The notes beneath the pieces are model-generated. The model had not been told where the DNA came from. It did not search any database and saw nothing but the letters and a program-made list of their open reading frames with translations. Both the position numbers and the translations under genes were made by a program. Positions 33,789-40,830 of a DNA stretch of 44,334 nucleotides are shown piece by piece. This DNA comes from an uncultured Lentisphaerota bacterium. Lineage in GTDB: Bacteria; Verrucomicrobiota; Lentisphaeria; Victivallales; GWF2-50-93. Where the stretch lies: the NCBI GenBank assembly GCA_903872565.1, contig CAIQLG010000018.1, positions 1-44,334 of the forward strand, given 5' to 3'. Positions within the stretch are counted from its first letter, which is position 1; every line of letters starts with the position of its first letter.

Positions 33789-35725
33789 GCTGAACCTCCT
33801 GAAATATTAAAGTAATCACTGTGAACGCGATTGACCAGGCCTGAAATCTTTCGGCAATTCTGGGCTCTAAGGAATTTTACACACGACAGCACTGCAATCT
33901 TCCGGCTTTCCCTGAATCTGGTCACAAGGATGAAAAGGTCCGACTGCCGTGATATTGCCGAAAAGAGCCTCATGTTTCTTGAAAAATCGAAGAGTTCCCA
34001 GAAAATGATGTCATAGTCCTTCTGCGCCTGGATGAACTCGGAGAGCCTCGCCTCGTCGACGGGGTAGGAGAAAGTGTTGTCATCAAGGTCGAAATACGCA
34101 GTATGGACTCCGTCTTCTCCGAGCGAAGGATGGAATTTTTCGACGGGACTGCTGCCATACACGAATGGATTTACAAAATTCCCATCGTCCCTGCCGACAC
34201 CAGATGCGGGTTTTGCAATCAGCAGTATTTTCTTGTTACGCGCCTTGAATATCCTTACGCACTCTGAAAGCAGAAGTGATTTGCCAGTTCCGGAAGAGAC
34301 AGATCCAAGTACGACGAATGGTCTCTTCAAGTTCCTTATCTCGTTCTGCATGTTTTCAAAAACAACTTGAAAAGAAGTGTTGAACAAGGACAGGTTCACC
34401 TTGTCCCTGTCCGGCAGGGAACCGAGATTCTTTATTTTAAAAATCTGTTCGATGTCAAAACCTGATTTGACTGTGAGATCCAGAAATTCCCTTCCCGTCA
34501 CAAACAGAACCGTGACTATCATTAAAAAGACTGCGGCAGCCAATATTATCACCTTCCGCTTTGTGCTGTCCGGAAACGCAGGAGGAACTGCCGGTTCGAG
34601 GATTCTGATGTCGAGGCTGTTGGGCTTGACGGAAAGCCCAGAGGTCGCTATCATGTTTTCGACCTTGGTAAGGGTCTCCCTGTTCAGGTCAAGCCTCCTC
34701 TTGTATTCGCTATATTTCTCGCCTGCCGATGAAATGTTCTCGAGACTTTTCTTTGTTTCCTTAATCTCATTCCCGTAGCTTTCAATGTTTTTCATTGCGG
34801 ATTTCAGTTCTGACTCGACTTTCAGCTTCTCTATTTCGAGTGTCTGCCTCGTCTGGTTGCTTCCATAAGTTATCTGCTCGGGCTTGGGCTTCTGTCCATC
34901 GCCAACCCGCTTTTTAAGTTCATCTATTTCGCCGCGGATTCTCTTGACTTTCGGATTATCGTCGGTGAATTTCTGAGTCAGCTCGTTAAGCTGGTTTTCA
35001 AGCTCCTTCATGACGCCCGCGTCAAGCGGAGTTGTCACGTAGGAAATCTGGACGTCGGGAGACATCTGCGAGACTGCCGTGTTCAAATCCAGGATTCTGA
35101 TTTTGGCAGTCTCCGCATCCGCCCTGTTTTCCAGAAGTTTCATTTCGAGATCCTTCACTTTCTGCAGATTCATGCCTATCTCAGTGTCTATTGAAGTTAT
35201 TCCGCTGACGCTCAAGCATTTACGCATTCCATCCTCTATTACCGCTATTTCGCCTTTTATCTCCTGTGCTGATGTCCTGTATTGTTCCTCGAGCTTATTT
35301 GCGGATCCCTGCATCATTTCGGCGTATGAAGCCAGGAATATCTCGGCAAGGGAGTTTGCTATTTCCGCAGATCTGTTCCGGTCTTCATCTTCCGCGAGGA
35401 TCGTGAAAAGATTGTTGTTCTTCTGTTTAAGAATCTTTGTCTTCCCGTAAAATGAGTCAACTGAAAGGTTGAGCCCCAGTTTATTTATGGACTTCAATAT
35501 GTTCTCCCTTGTCCTGACGGATTCTATCACCGTGTTTATGTCGGGGGGCTCGTACAGAGACGGTATTTCCTTTCTCAGCTCGGCGGACTGCGGCAGCTTG
35601 TACAATGTGCAGCGGCTGGTCCACTTGTTCTTGATCAGCATCTTGCTGCCTACTGTGGCGACGATGATCCCTATGATTCCTGCGAGGATGACCCATATAA
35701 GGTTCTTGACAAGCGTGATGCGCAT
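33785..35725 (-). CDS. Wzc-like chain-length regulator with degenerate BY-kinase domain (5' end possibly frameshifted)
   Basis: From the internal ATG the product has 646 residues: membrane helix 1 (about 8-28), long periplasmic coiled coil with SKMLIKNKW at its start, the Wzz proline motif PAVPPAFPDS, membrane helix 2 (about 391-410), and a cytoplasmic nucleotide-binding domain. The P-loop is intact (GSVSSGTGKS, 474-483). Walker A', normally ...DxD, reads KILLIAKP, and Walker B is weak (YDIIFWELFD). There is no tyrosine cluster at the C-terminus, only YF near the end. It probably controls polymer length and links to Wza but may not autophosphorylate. The true start is likely 35801, upstream of a 13-C run that puts it out of frame in this sequence. 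Coordinates given here are for the continuous frame. Confidence 0.92.
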   Translation of the reverse strand: MRITLVKNLIWVILAGIIGIIVATVGSKMLIKNKWTSRCTLYKLPQSAELRKEIPSLYEPPDINTVIESVRTRENILKSINKLGLNLSVDSFYGKTKILKQKNNNLFTILAEDEDRNRSAEIANSLAEIFLASYAEMMQGSANKLEEQYRTSAQEIKGEIAVIEDGMRKCLSVSGITSIDTEIGMNLQKVKDLEMKLLENRADAETAKIRILDLNTAVSQMSPDVQISYVTTPLDAGVMKELENQLNELTQKFTDDNPKVKRIRGEIDELKKRVGDGQKPKPEQITYGSNQTRQTLEIEKLKVESELKSAMKNIESYGNEIKETKKSLENISSAGEKYSEYKRRLDLNRETLTKVENMIATSGLSVKPNSLDIRILEPAVPPAFPDSTKRKVIILAAAVFLMIVTVLFVTGREFLDLTVKSGFDIEQIFKIKNLGSLPDRDKVNLSLFNTSFQVVFENMQNEIRNLKRPFVVLGSVSSGTGKSLLLSECVRIFKARNKKILLIAKPASGVGRDDGNFVNPFVYGSSPVEKFHPSLGEDGVHTAYFDLDDNTFSYPVDEARLSEFIQAQKDYDIIFWELFDFSRNMRLFSAISRQSDLFILVTRFRESRKIAVLSCVKFLRAQNCRKISGLVNRVHSDYFNISGGSA

Positions 35726-35801
35726 GATGTCAACTGAAACCTTCAGGAAATCAAATGGCGTGTCGGTTCCCGGGGGGGGGGGGGCGGTTGTTTGGTTCCA
35801 T
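35726..35801 (-). other. out-of-frame upstream extension of the Wzc-like gene
   Basis: An ATG at 35801 lies 2 bp after the stop of the preceding gene, the spacing seen throughout this operon. It reads MEPNNR, then prolines encoded by the C run. The distance to the ATG at 35725 is 76 bases, that is 25 codons plus one. With 12 C instead of 13 the frame continues through GTDTPFDFLKVSVDI into the annotated protein. As sequenced it stops after 16 codons at an in-frame TGA. The extended N-terminus is a plausible cytoplasmic leader before membrane helix 1. Confidence 0.75.
35772..35784. repeat. run of 13 G (13 C on the coding strand), candidate phase-variation tract
   Basis: It is the longest homopolymer in the window and lies inside the candidate 5' end of the Wzc-like gene. 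Lengths divisible by 3 (12 or 15) restore the frame; 13 breaks it. Confidence 0.85.
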
Positions 35802-35803
35802 GC

Positions 35804-36946
35804 TCAACTGAATCTCTCCCAAAGTTTTTTCAGTCTTTCAAATTTGGTGTCCGGATGCGGGTTCGCCGGCTCTATGCCAAGCAGGAGGCAGGCTTGCCTT
35901 TCATCTGCGCCCTTGGCTCCAAGGAAGTGGGGAATGGCCGCAAATATCCTGCTTCTGGGATGCTTGAATATGCTGCCATTGCGATAGCTGGCGCCGAACT
36001 TCATCGTATTTAGCACAACGTTTTTCAGAATGCTTTTAAATCCGTGTGACAGGCTCAGATCCGGCGGGGTCTCCGCCATCTCGCGGAAAGAAGTCTCATG
36101 TCCGGAAATTCTCGAAGCGATTGGAAGATATGCTTTCAGGAGAAAATCTGACGATTTCACGAGCAGCGCCTCGGCCTCCGTCCTGCCCAGCGGGTGTTCG
36201 GGAGGGCTGAGCTTGTATTCAATTGATTTCAGATAGTATTCGAAAAGTCCGCATCGTGTGAGTTCCTCGTCCGAGGAAAAAGCCTTGAAGTTCTCCTTGC
36301 GCTTCACGTAGGACGAGTCATAGATTCCTCTCAGAATGAGAAATGAGTCGCCGGCGGCCATTGTCGCCTTCCATGCGTTCCGCTCGACAAACTCCATCGC
36401 CTCTTCGGAGGTGTCACCTGACGCCAGCCTTCGTTTCGAGAGTAGAATCCCCATTCCCCTGTTCATGAGAAGTCTTGCGGCTTCCGGGAGTGGCATGTCT
36501 TTCACATTCCATTCGGGTATGGCGTCGAACACACAGGGATCTCCCCACAGGACAATGTGTCCTTGTTTCGCCTCGAACCAGACCATCTCGTATTCAAGGC
36601 TGCGGAGTTCCGACGAGTTCTTCAAGGGGCTGAAGTCCACTTCTATGCCGAATTGAGCGGAAAGCCGGGTCGCAAGATCCCTGAATCTTGCATTGAAGGC
36701 TTTCTTCATTCCGCCGTTTATCCCGTTTGAAATCAGGAAAACATCGTAGTCATTGAAAAGGCACTGTTCCCCGTCCCTGATTTTCACGCCGCCTTCCCCT
36801 CGCCCATATCCTCCGCCAAGAACGATTGCCGAAAGCGTGTCCGCCCCGGCGACATTCAGTGTTTCGGAGACGAGCGTCTTCATGTGCGCTTCAATTGTCG
36901 CGTCAATCTTTTCTCCGCCTGAAACGGTGTACTTGGATGTTTTCAT
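35804..36946 (-). CDS. nucleotidyltransferase-fold protein of unknown substrate
   Basis: The 380-residue protein has the polymerase-beta/MNT-type nucleotidyltransferase core near its N-terminus: GGGYGRGEGG (about 44-53), NDYDVFLIS (Asp pair, about 64-72) and a third acidic site in VDFSP. The rest (about 110-380) is helical with no family I recognise. Its start overlaps the kinase gene by 4 bp. The combination with the neighbouring kinase suggests nucleotide or sugar-nucleotide chemistry feeding polysaccharide synthesis, but substrate and product are unknown. Confidence 0.8.
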   Translation of the reverse strand: MKTSKYTVSGGEKIDATIEAHMKTLVSETLNVAGADTLSAIVLGGGYGRGEGGVKIRDGEQCLFNDYDVFLISNGINGGMKKAFNARFRDLATRLSAQFGIEVDFSPLKNSSELRSLEYEMVWFEAKQGHIVLWGDPCVFDAIPEWNVKDMPLPEAARLLMNRGMGILLSKRRLASGDTSEEAMEFVERNAWKATMAAGDSFLILRGIYDSSYVKRKENFKAFSSDEELTRCGLFEYYLKSIEYKLSPPEHPLGRTEAEALLVKSSDFLLKAYLPIASRISGHETSFREMAETPPDLSLSHGFKSILKNVVLNTMKFGASYRNGSIFKHPRSRIFAAIPHFLGAKGADERQACLLLGIEPANPHPDTKFERLKKLWERFS

Positions 36947-37581
36947 GATAGAATCTCTTTTATTTTTTCAGTGAGGAACTCGGCATTGACCTCCATTTCG
37001 TCTTCGCTCCTGACAACTATGTCGGCCTTGTCTTTCCCAGGCCTGACAAACTTCCTGTGTGTCGGAATGACGAATCTCATGAACTGTTCACGGACAGACT
37101 CAGGTGTTCTTCCTCTTTGGGTACAGTCTCTGTCCATGCGTCTGTTCAGCATAGTCTCTTCCTCGGCACTTATGAAGATCTTCAGATCTGCGGCATTGCA
37201 TATTTCGTCGAAATGCAGTGCGAAGATGCCTTCAGCAATCAGCAGGCCGCCGAAAGGAGGTGGAACTATCCTGGCATCAGTGCAACGCCTTGAGTGAGTG
37301 GTGAAGTCGTATCTTATCTCGTCCACATATTCGCCGGCGGCGAGAGCCTTGAGGTCTGCGGCGAAACGGGTGCCTTCAATCGCCTCCGGCCTGTCAAAAT
37401 CATAGTTCTTGTAGAACTCCTTATCCCTGCCGGGAAGATGCCTGTAGTAATTGTCCATGGACAGGCAGACGGTACTGAAACACGCGAGACGCTTCGCAAT
37501 TTCCATTGTGATCGTTGTTTTTCCTGAAGATGTTCCGCCCGCTATCAGGACAAGCTTATTTTTCATTTTCGGATCCATCAT
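36943..37581 (-). CDS. uridine kinase-like P-loop kinase
   Basis: The 212-residue protein has Walker A GGTSSGKTT (15-23), the acceptor region YDFDRPEAI and RYDFTTHSR, LIAEGIFAL (Walker B) and the arginine-rich lid RRMDRDCTQRGRTPESV. These are the signatures of uridine kinase/phosphoribulokinase-type enzymes. UMP made from uridine could be recycled into UDP-sugars. A different small substrate is possible, because such kinases also occur in sugar-metabolism loci. The first ATGs at 37581, 37578 and 37566 are all possible starts, and the last gives the usual family N-terminus. It overlaps the gene before it. Confidence 0.88.
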   Translation of the reverse strand: MMDPKMKNKLVLIAGGTSSGKTTITMEIAKRLACFSTVCLSMDNYYRHLPGRDKEFYKNYDFDRPEAIEGTRFAADLKALAAGEYVDEIRYDFTTHSRRCTDARIVPPPFGGLLIAEGIFALHFDEICNAADLKIFISAEEETMLNRRMDRDCTQRGRTPESVREQFMRFVIPTHRKFVRPGKDKADIVVRSEDEMEVNAEFLTEKIKEILS

Positions 37582-38992
37582 CCCCCCTGGTGAAATCCCC
37601 CAGCAGTCTCTTTAGAAAGATGTTAAGAACGATTTTAATGTCGAGAAACAGCGATGGCTTGTGACTGTAATACATGTCATGTATCATCTTCTCGGATTCG
37701 CTTCCGTTCTCCGGCAGAGACTCCCCGTATGAGAAAGCTCCTGGAAGATAGACGGGAAGGACTCCAATCATTTTCTCGCCTTTCCCGCCCGACCCGGCAA
37801 GACTGTTGCCGGAAATGAAGATGTTTCCCTTGAGGACTTCGACAAGCAGTGGAACCTTGTCGAGTGAAAATCTTTTGAAAAGATTTGCGGCTATCCCAGT
37901 GCCGTTGCCGAATGTCCTCACCCTGCATATGCTGCTACGGTCAGCCGCGAAATACTCGAGAGCGGAAGATGAAAGGCGTTTGAAGAGACTGAAATACAGA
38001 ATGAACAGCACATAGAATGGAAATGCGGCGAGGAGCATGACTGTGGCGGTGAAGAATGACCGCAGTCTTTTGATCTTTATGAGGATTTCCGAGATTGCCT
38101 CGCCCGAAAGGATGAACTTGTCAGTTAGAACAAGAGCCTCTCCTGTTTCAGGATCAATAAGCCTGCATTGACGTATTATTTTGCCGGACACCTCAAGATC
38201 CAGCCCCACGTATGAGCCATCGCATACTACGGAATTTTCTATGACTGTCCTGCTGTCTATTATGACATTCGAGCCTAGTACGGCGCTGCCGCCGATGACG
38301 CAGAGACCGCCTATTTCGACATTGTCGCCAATCATTACGGGCTTTTCGATCCGGGCCGTCCGGCTCAGCGACACATTCTGTCCAACGTAGATGCCGTCCT
38401 CATTGTTGTACCCCGGGAGCACGAAATTACCTCTTTTCCCCCTGAGTACGGACATGTTAATATTGAAGAAATCCTTGACACTGGACAGGGTGCTGATCCC
38501 GAACCCCGCCTCCTCATAGGATATCCTTACGGTGGGAACGGCAAATTTTCCTTCCCCATCCGGCTTCATGAGAATAAGCCTTCCCTTTCCATCGTCGGAA
38601 CATAGTTCGATGTTGGCGCCATCGAAAAACTTATATTTCCCAGCCTTTACAGAATAGTCAATAAAGACAGGTCCATTGATTATCAGAAGATCCTCTCCGG
38701 CGGCGAAGTCCGTGTTCTTCATCAGGATTTCGCCGATCCCATCACCATTGCGGATGAATCCGTATGAAATGTCAACGCCCCATTTCATCCCATCCGAAAA
38801 ATATTTCTCGACCTCGTGGCCAGCTTCGTCAAGCAGTATCCTCACCTGTTTTATTGAAGAGGTAAAGCAGAAATCCACCAGATATTCGGCCCATGGCTTG
38901 TTGGCGATCTTGAGAAGGTATGGGGAACAGCACGGATCAATTGAGCTAATCCATGGGCAGTTTGCATTTTCAATTGAGATAATGCATTTCAT
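37556..38992 (-). CDS. fusion: nucleotidyltransferase-like/hexapeptide protein plus degenerate sugar-transferase domain
   Basis: The product has 478 residues. The N-terminal part (about 1-195) follows sugar-nucleotide pyrophosphorylases (LLKIANKPWAEYLVDF) but lacks their GxGTR nucleotide loop. A left-handed beta-helix of hexapeptide repeats follows (about 200-270, such as IGDNVEIGGLCVIGGSAVLG), then a membrane helix (312-337). The C-terminal domain (about 345-465) echoes the initiating sugar transferase: FKRFSLDKVPLLVEVLKGNIFISGNSL aligns with the IDELPQ...GDMSLVGPR region. The catalytic Asp-Glu pair reads Asp-Lys, and SLFLDIKIVLNIFLKRL ends it. Both catalytic centres look damaged, so a scaffold or regulatory role is possible. 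A TTG start at 39016, overlapping the STAS stop, is the alternative. Confidence 0.85.
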   Translation of the reverse strand: MKCIISIENANCPWISSIDPCCSPYLLKIANKPWAEYLVDFCFTSSIKQVRILLDEAGHEVEKYFSDGMKWGVDISYGFIRNGDGIGEILMKNTDFAAGEDLLIINGPVFIDYSVKAGKYKFFDGANIELCSDDGKGRLILMKPDGEGKFAVPTVRISYEEAGFGISTLSSVKDFFNINMSVLRGKRGNFVLPGYNNEDGIYVGQNVSLSRTARIEKPVMIGDNVEIGGLCVIGGSAVLGSNVIIDSRTVIENSVVCDGSYVGLDLEVSGKIIRQCRLIDPETGEALVLTDKFILSGEAISEILIKIKRLRSFFTATVMLLAAFPFYVLFILYFSLFKRLSSSALEYFAADRSSICRVRTFGNGTGIAANLFKRFSLDKVPLLVEVLKGNIFISGNSLAGSGGKGEKMIGVLPVYLPGAFSYGESLPENGSESEKMIHDMYYSHKPSLFLDIKIVLNIFLKRLLGDFTRGDDGSENEK

Positions 38993-39012
38993 CAGTGCGG
39001 TTTTTCGCCCTT

Positions 39013-39357
39013 TCAAGACACCTTTTGAGCATAGGAACTTACTGCCGCATCAAGGTTGTCGAATATGTCGCATATCCTGTGGATTCTTGTTATCTCGAAA
39101 ACCATGCGCACTTTTTTCTGCAGATTTGCGATCTTGATATTGCCACCATGCTCTATTGCGCTCTTAAGGCAGGCCACGAAGGCACCCAGCCCCGAACTGT
39201 CTATGAAATCAACTCCCGAAAAGTCCATGACATAATTGCTCGGAGAGGTTTGGACTTCGGTGAACCTGCTCTTGAGGTCCTTTGAGTTTGACGCATCAAT
39301 CCTCCCGCTGATTGAAATTACCGTGACTGAATCCTTCTGGCACGTATCTATTTTCAT
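39013..39357 (-). CDS. STAS-domain protein, anti-sigma-factor-antagonist type
   Basis: The 114-residue single-domain protein has the STAS signature VMDFSGVDFIDSSGLGAFV, with the conserved phosphorylatable Ser in DSSGLG (about residue 56), and the N-terminal VTVISISGRIDASN. Its full length matches SpoIIAA/RsbV-type proteins. It is the first gene of the polysaccharide train. The cluster also encodes a PP2C phosphatase with an anti-sigma-like kinase domain, the enzymes expected to dephosphorylate and phosphorylate such a serine. AAGGGGG lies 6 bases before the ATG. It probably relays the signal to a target outside the window, or to an enzyme of the cluster. Confidence 0.92.
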   Translation of the reverse strand: MKIDTCQKDSVTVISISGRIDASNSKDLKSRFTEVQTSPSNYVMDFSGVDFIDSSGLGAFVACLKSAIEHGGNIKIANLQKKVRMVFEITRIHRICDIFDNLDAAVSSYAQKVS

Positions 39358-39389
39358 GGATTTCCCCCTTAAGTTTTGGTTTATTGGTA

Positions 39390-39418
39390 ACTATACCCTT
39401 GCCAATGCAATTCTGCAA
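39390..39418 (-). promoter_or_regulatory. sigma70-type promoter of the polysaccharide gene train
   Basis: On the minus strand TTGCAG (39413-39418) and TATAGT (39390-39395) are 17 bp apart. The predicted start (about 39383) lies 26 bp before the STAS start codon. This is the best promoter candidate for the whole train. Confidence 0.6.
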
Positions 39419-39421
39419 GGG
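39396..39421. promoter_or_regulatory. inverted repeat overlapping the promoter, possible operator
   Basis: CCCTTGC (39396-39402) and GCAAGGG (39415-39421) are perfectly inverted with 12 bases between, covering the spacer and the -35 element. Such placement would let a dimeric regulator block RNA polymerase. The binding protein is unknown. Confidence 0.5.
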
Positions 39422-39473
39422 CAATTTTAAAATGCCGGTAAAATGGGTCACTCGATTTCACGTATAAAGCGAT

Positions 39474-39502
39474 TTGCATAATTCATACGGCTCGTATATA
39501 TT
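39474..39502 (+). promoter_or_regulatory. sigma70-type promoter, divergent from the polysaccharide train
   Basis: TTGCAT (39474-39479) and TATATT (39497-39502) are 17 bp apart. Transcription would begin near 39509, just before AGGAGAGGAG and the ATG at 39530, and could continue into the binding-protein and hybrid-kinase genes. Confidence 0.5.
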
Positions 39503-39529
39503 ATAAAATGAGGAGAGGAGTCGGGTCTT

Positions 39530-39772
39530 ATGTCTTGGGAAAATAACATTATCAAAGAAGTCTCCGATCTGCGCAGGCGGGCGGAGGGAAAAATCATCCA
39601 TTTGCCGCCGGGAAAAATGGAGCGGCTCCTACCCGATGAAACACAGCGGGGCTTTCTAAGTCTCAAAACTCTTTTTCCGGCAGATATTCCGGACTTTTGT
39701 GTCCATTATAACCCTTTTGTCCTTTGCGTCCCTTGTGGGCAGAAGACAGAATGCAGTCGGCAGAGGGCATAA
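39530..39772 (+). CDS. small ORF, possible leader peptide or truncated gene
   Basis: An 80-codon frame preceded by GGAG nine bases upstream and a well-formed promoter. The first about 40 residues are charged and helix-like (SWENNIIKEVSDLRRRAEGK). The last third reads into sequence resembling non-coding repeat text of this genome (TTGTCCTTTGCGTCCCTTG...) and includes several cysteines, so the natural end may be lost. No family is recognised. It could be a real small protein, the remnant of a larger one, or only the leader of the next two genes. Confidence 0.35.
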   Translation: MSWENNIIKEVSDLRRRAEGKIIHLPPGKMERLLPDETQRGFLSLKTLFPADIPDFCVHYNPFVLCVPCGQKTECSRQRA

Positions 39773-39810
39773 ATATGTTAGGGATTAAATTTATAAAAAG
39801 GATGATGAAG

Positions 39811-40830
39811 ATGGATAATAATATTGAGAAATCATGTAAGGTCTGGAAAATTGTGGTTTTCTTTGTGCCTATAGCCGTAATTCTGATCCTGTTCGCATTG
39901 CTCTCTGACACCTTCACTCTCAGTACCCCGACCAAGATTGACACCAGCGATGTCGTCTCGCCATTGCCCATATCCAAGCGGGGAGTAGCCTTGTCCAATG
40001 TTTTGAAAGTTGCGGTCGGCGCAATGATATCTCCGGAGAAAACCCGCGATTATTATACCGACATGATTGAACTGGTAGGCCGCAAGATCGGACATCCGGT
40101 TGAAATCATCCAGGCCAAGACGTATGAACAGATCAACGCGCAATTGGAAGAAAAAACTTTGGACTTTGCTTTTGTTTGCTCTGGCCCGTATGTAAAGGGC
40201 AGAAAAAAGTTTGGGATGGAAATACTTGTCGTACCAGTAGCACACAACGAGAAAGTTTATTATTCCTATATGATTGCCAGCAAGGACAGCACAATTTCCG
40301 GATTTGACGATCTGCGGGGTAAAAAGTTCGCATTTACCGATCCGAATTCAAATACAGGCTGCCTGGTGCCCCTATATATGCTCTCACTGCGGAACGAGAC
40401 TGCGGAAAGTTTTTTTAGCGCGGTATCCTACACCTACAGCCATGACAATTCCATCAAGGCTGTTGCAGAAGGGCTGGTAGACGGAGCGGCGGTGGATTCG
40501 CTGATATGGGAATATCTTCGAGCCACTGATCCGAAATACGTATCCATGACAAAGATTGTCGGAAAATCACCTCCTTATGGTATTCCTCCCATTGTCGTAC
40601 ATCCTGCCATGAACACTGAAATCAAGAAAACGCTGAAGAACGTTTTTTTGAACATGCACAAGGATCCTCAAGGTGCTGAACTGCTCAAGAAGATGGGCAT
40701 TGAACGATTTGAGGAGGGGGACGATAAAATGTACGATTCCGTCCGGGCCATGCAGGACTATCTGGAAGGCCAAATTCCCTCTGCCATGTCACGGGAGTCG
40801 CAAAATGCGGGGAAGAAAACTGCGCCATGA
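39811..40830 (+). CDS. PhnD-like periplasmic substrate-binding protein
   Basis: The product is about 339 residues from the ATG at 39811, with AGG nine bases upstream; earlier in-frame ATGs at 39724 and 39775 fit less well. An N-terminal membrane segment (about 12-33) precedes a phosphonate/phosphite-binding-type domain (about 60-300): [65 protein letters not shown], and [15 protein letters not shown]. The anchor is not a lipobox. There is no ABC transporter gene nearby; instead its stop overlaps the hybrid kinase start as ATGA. It therefore more likely feeds ligand information to that kinase than transports. Confidence 0.9.
   Translation: MDNNIEKSCKVWKIVVFFVPIAVILILFALLSDTFTLSTPTKIDTSDVVSPLPISKRGVALSNVLKVAVGAMISPEKTRDYYTDMIELVGRKIGHPVEIIQAKTYEQINAQLEEKTLDFAFVCSGPYVKGRKKFGMEILVVPVAHNEKVYYSYMIASKDSTISGFDDLRGKKFAFTDPNSNTGCLVPLYMLSLRNETAESFFSAVSYTYSHDNSIKAVAEGLVDGAAVDSLIWEYLRATDPKYVSMTKIVGKSPPYGIPPIVVHPAMNTEIKKTLKNVFLNMHKDPQGAELLKKMGIERFEEGDDKMYDSVRAMQDYLEGQIPSAMSRESQNAGKKTAP

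Noticed and set aside
39396..39421. Sigma-54 promoter upstream of the STAS gene
   Set aside because: TTGGCA is present but no GC/TTGCA partner lies at the required distance, while a sigma70 pair with 17-bp spacing fits well.
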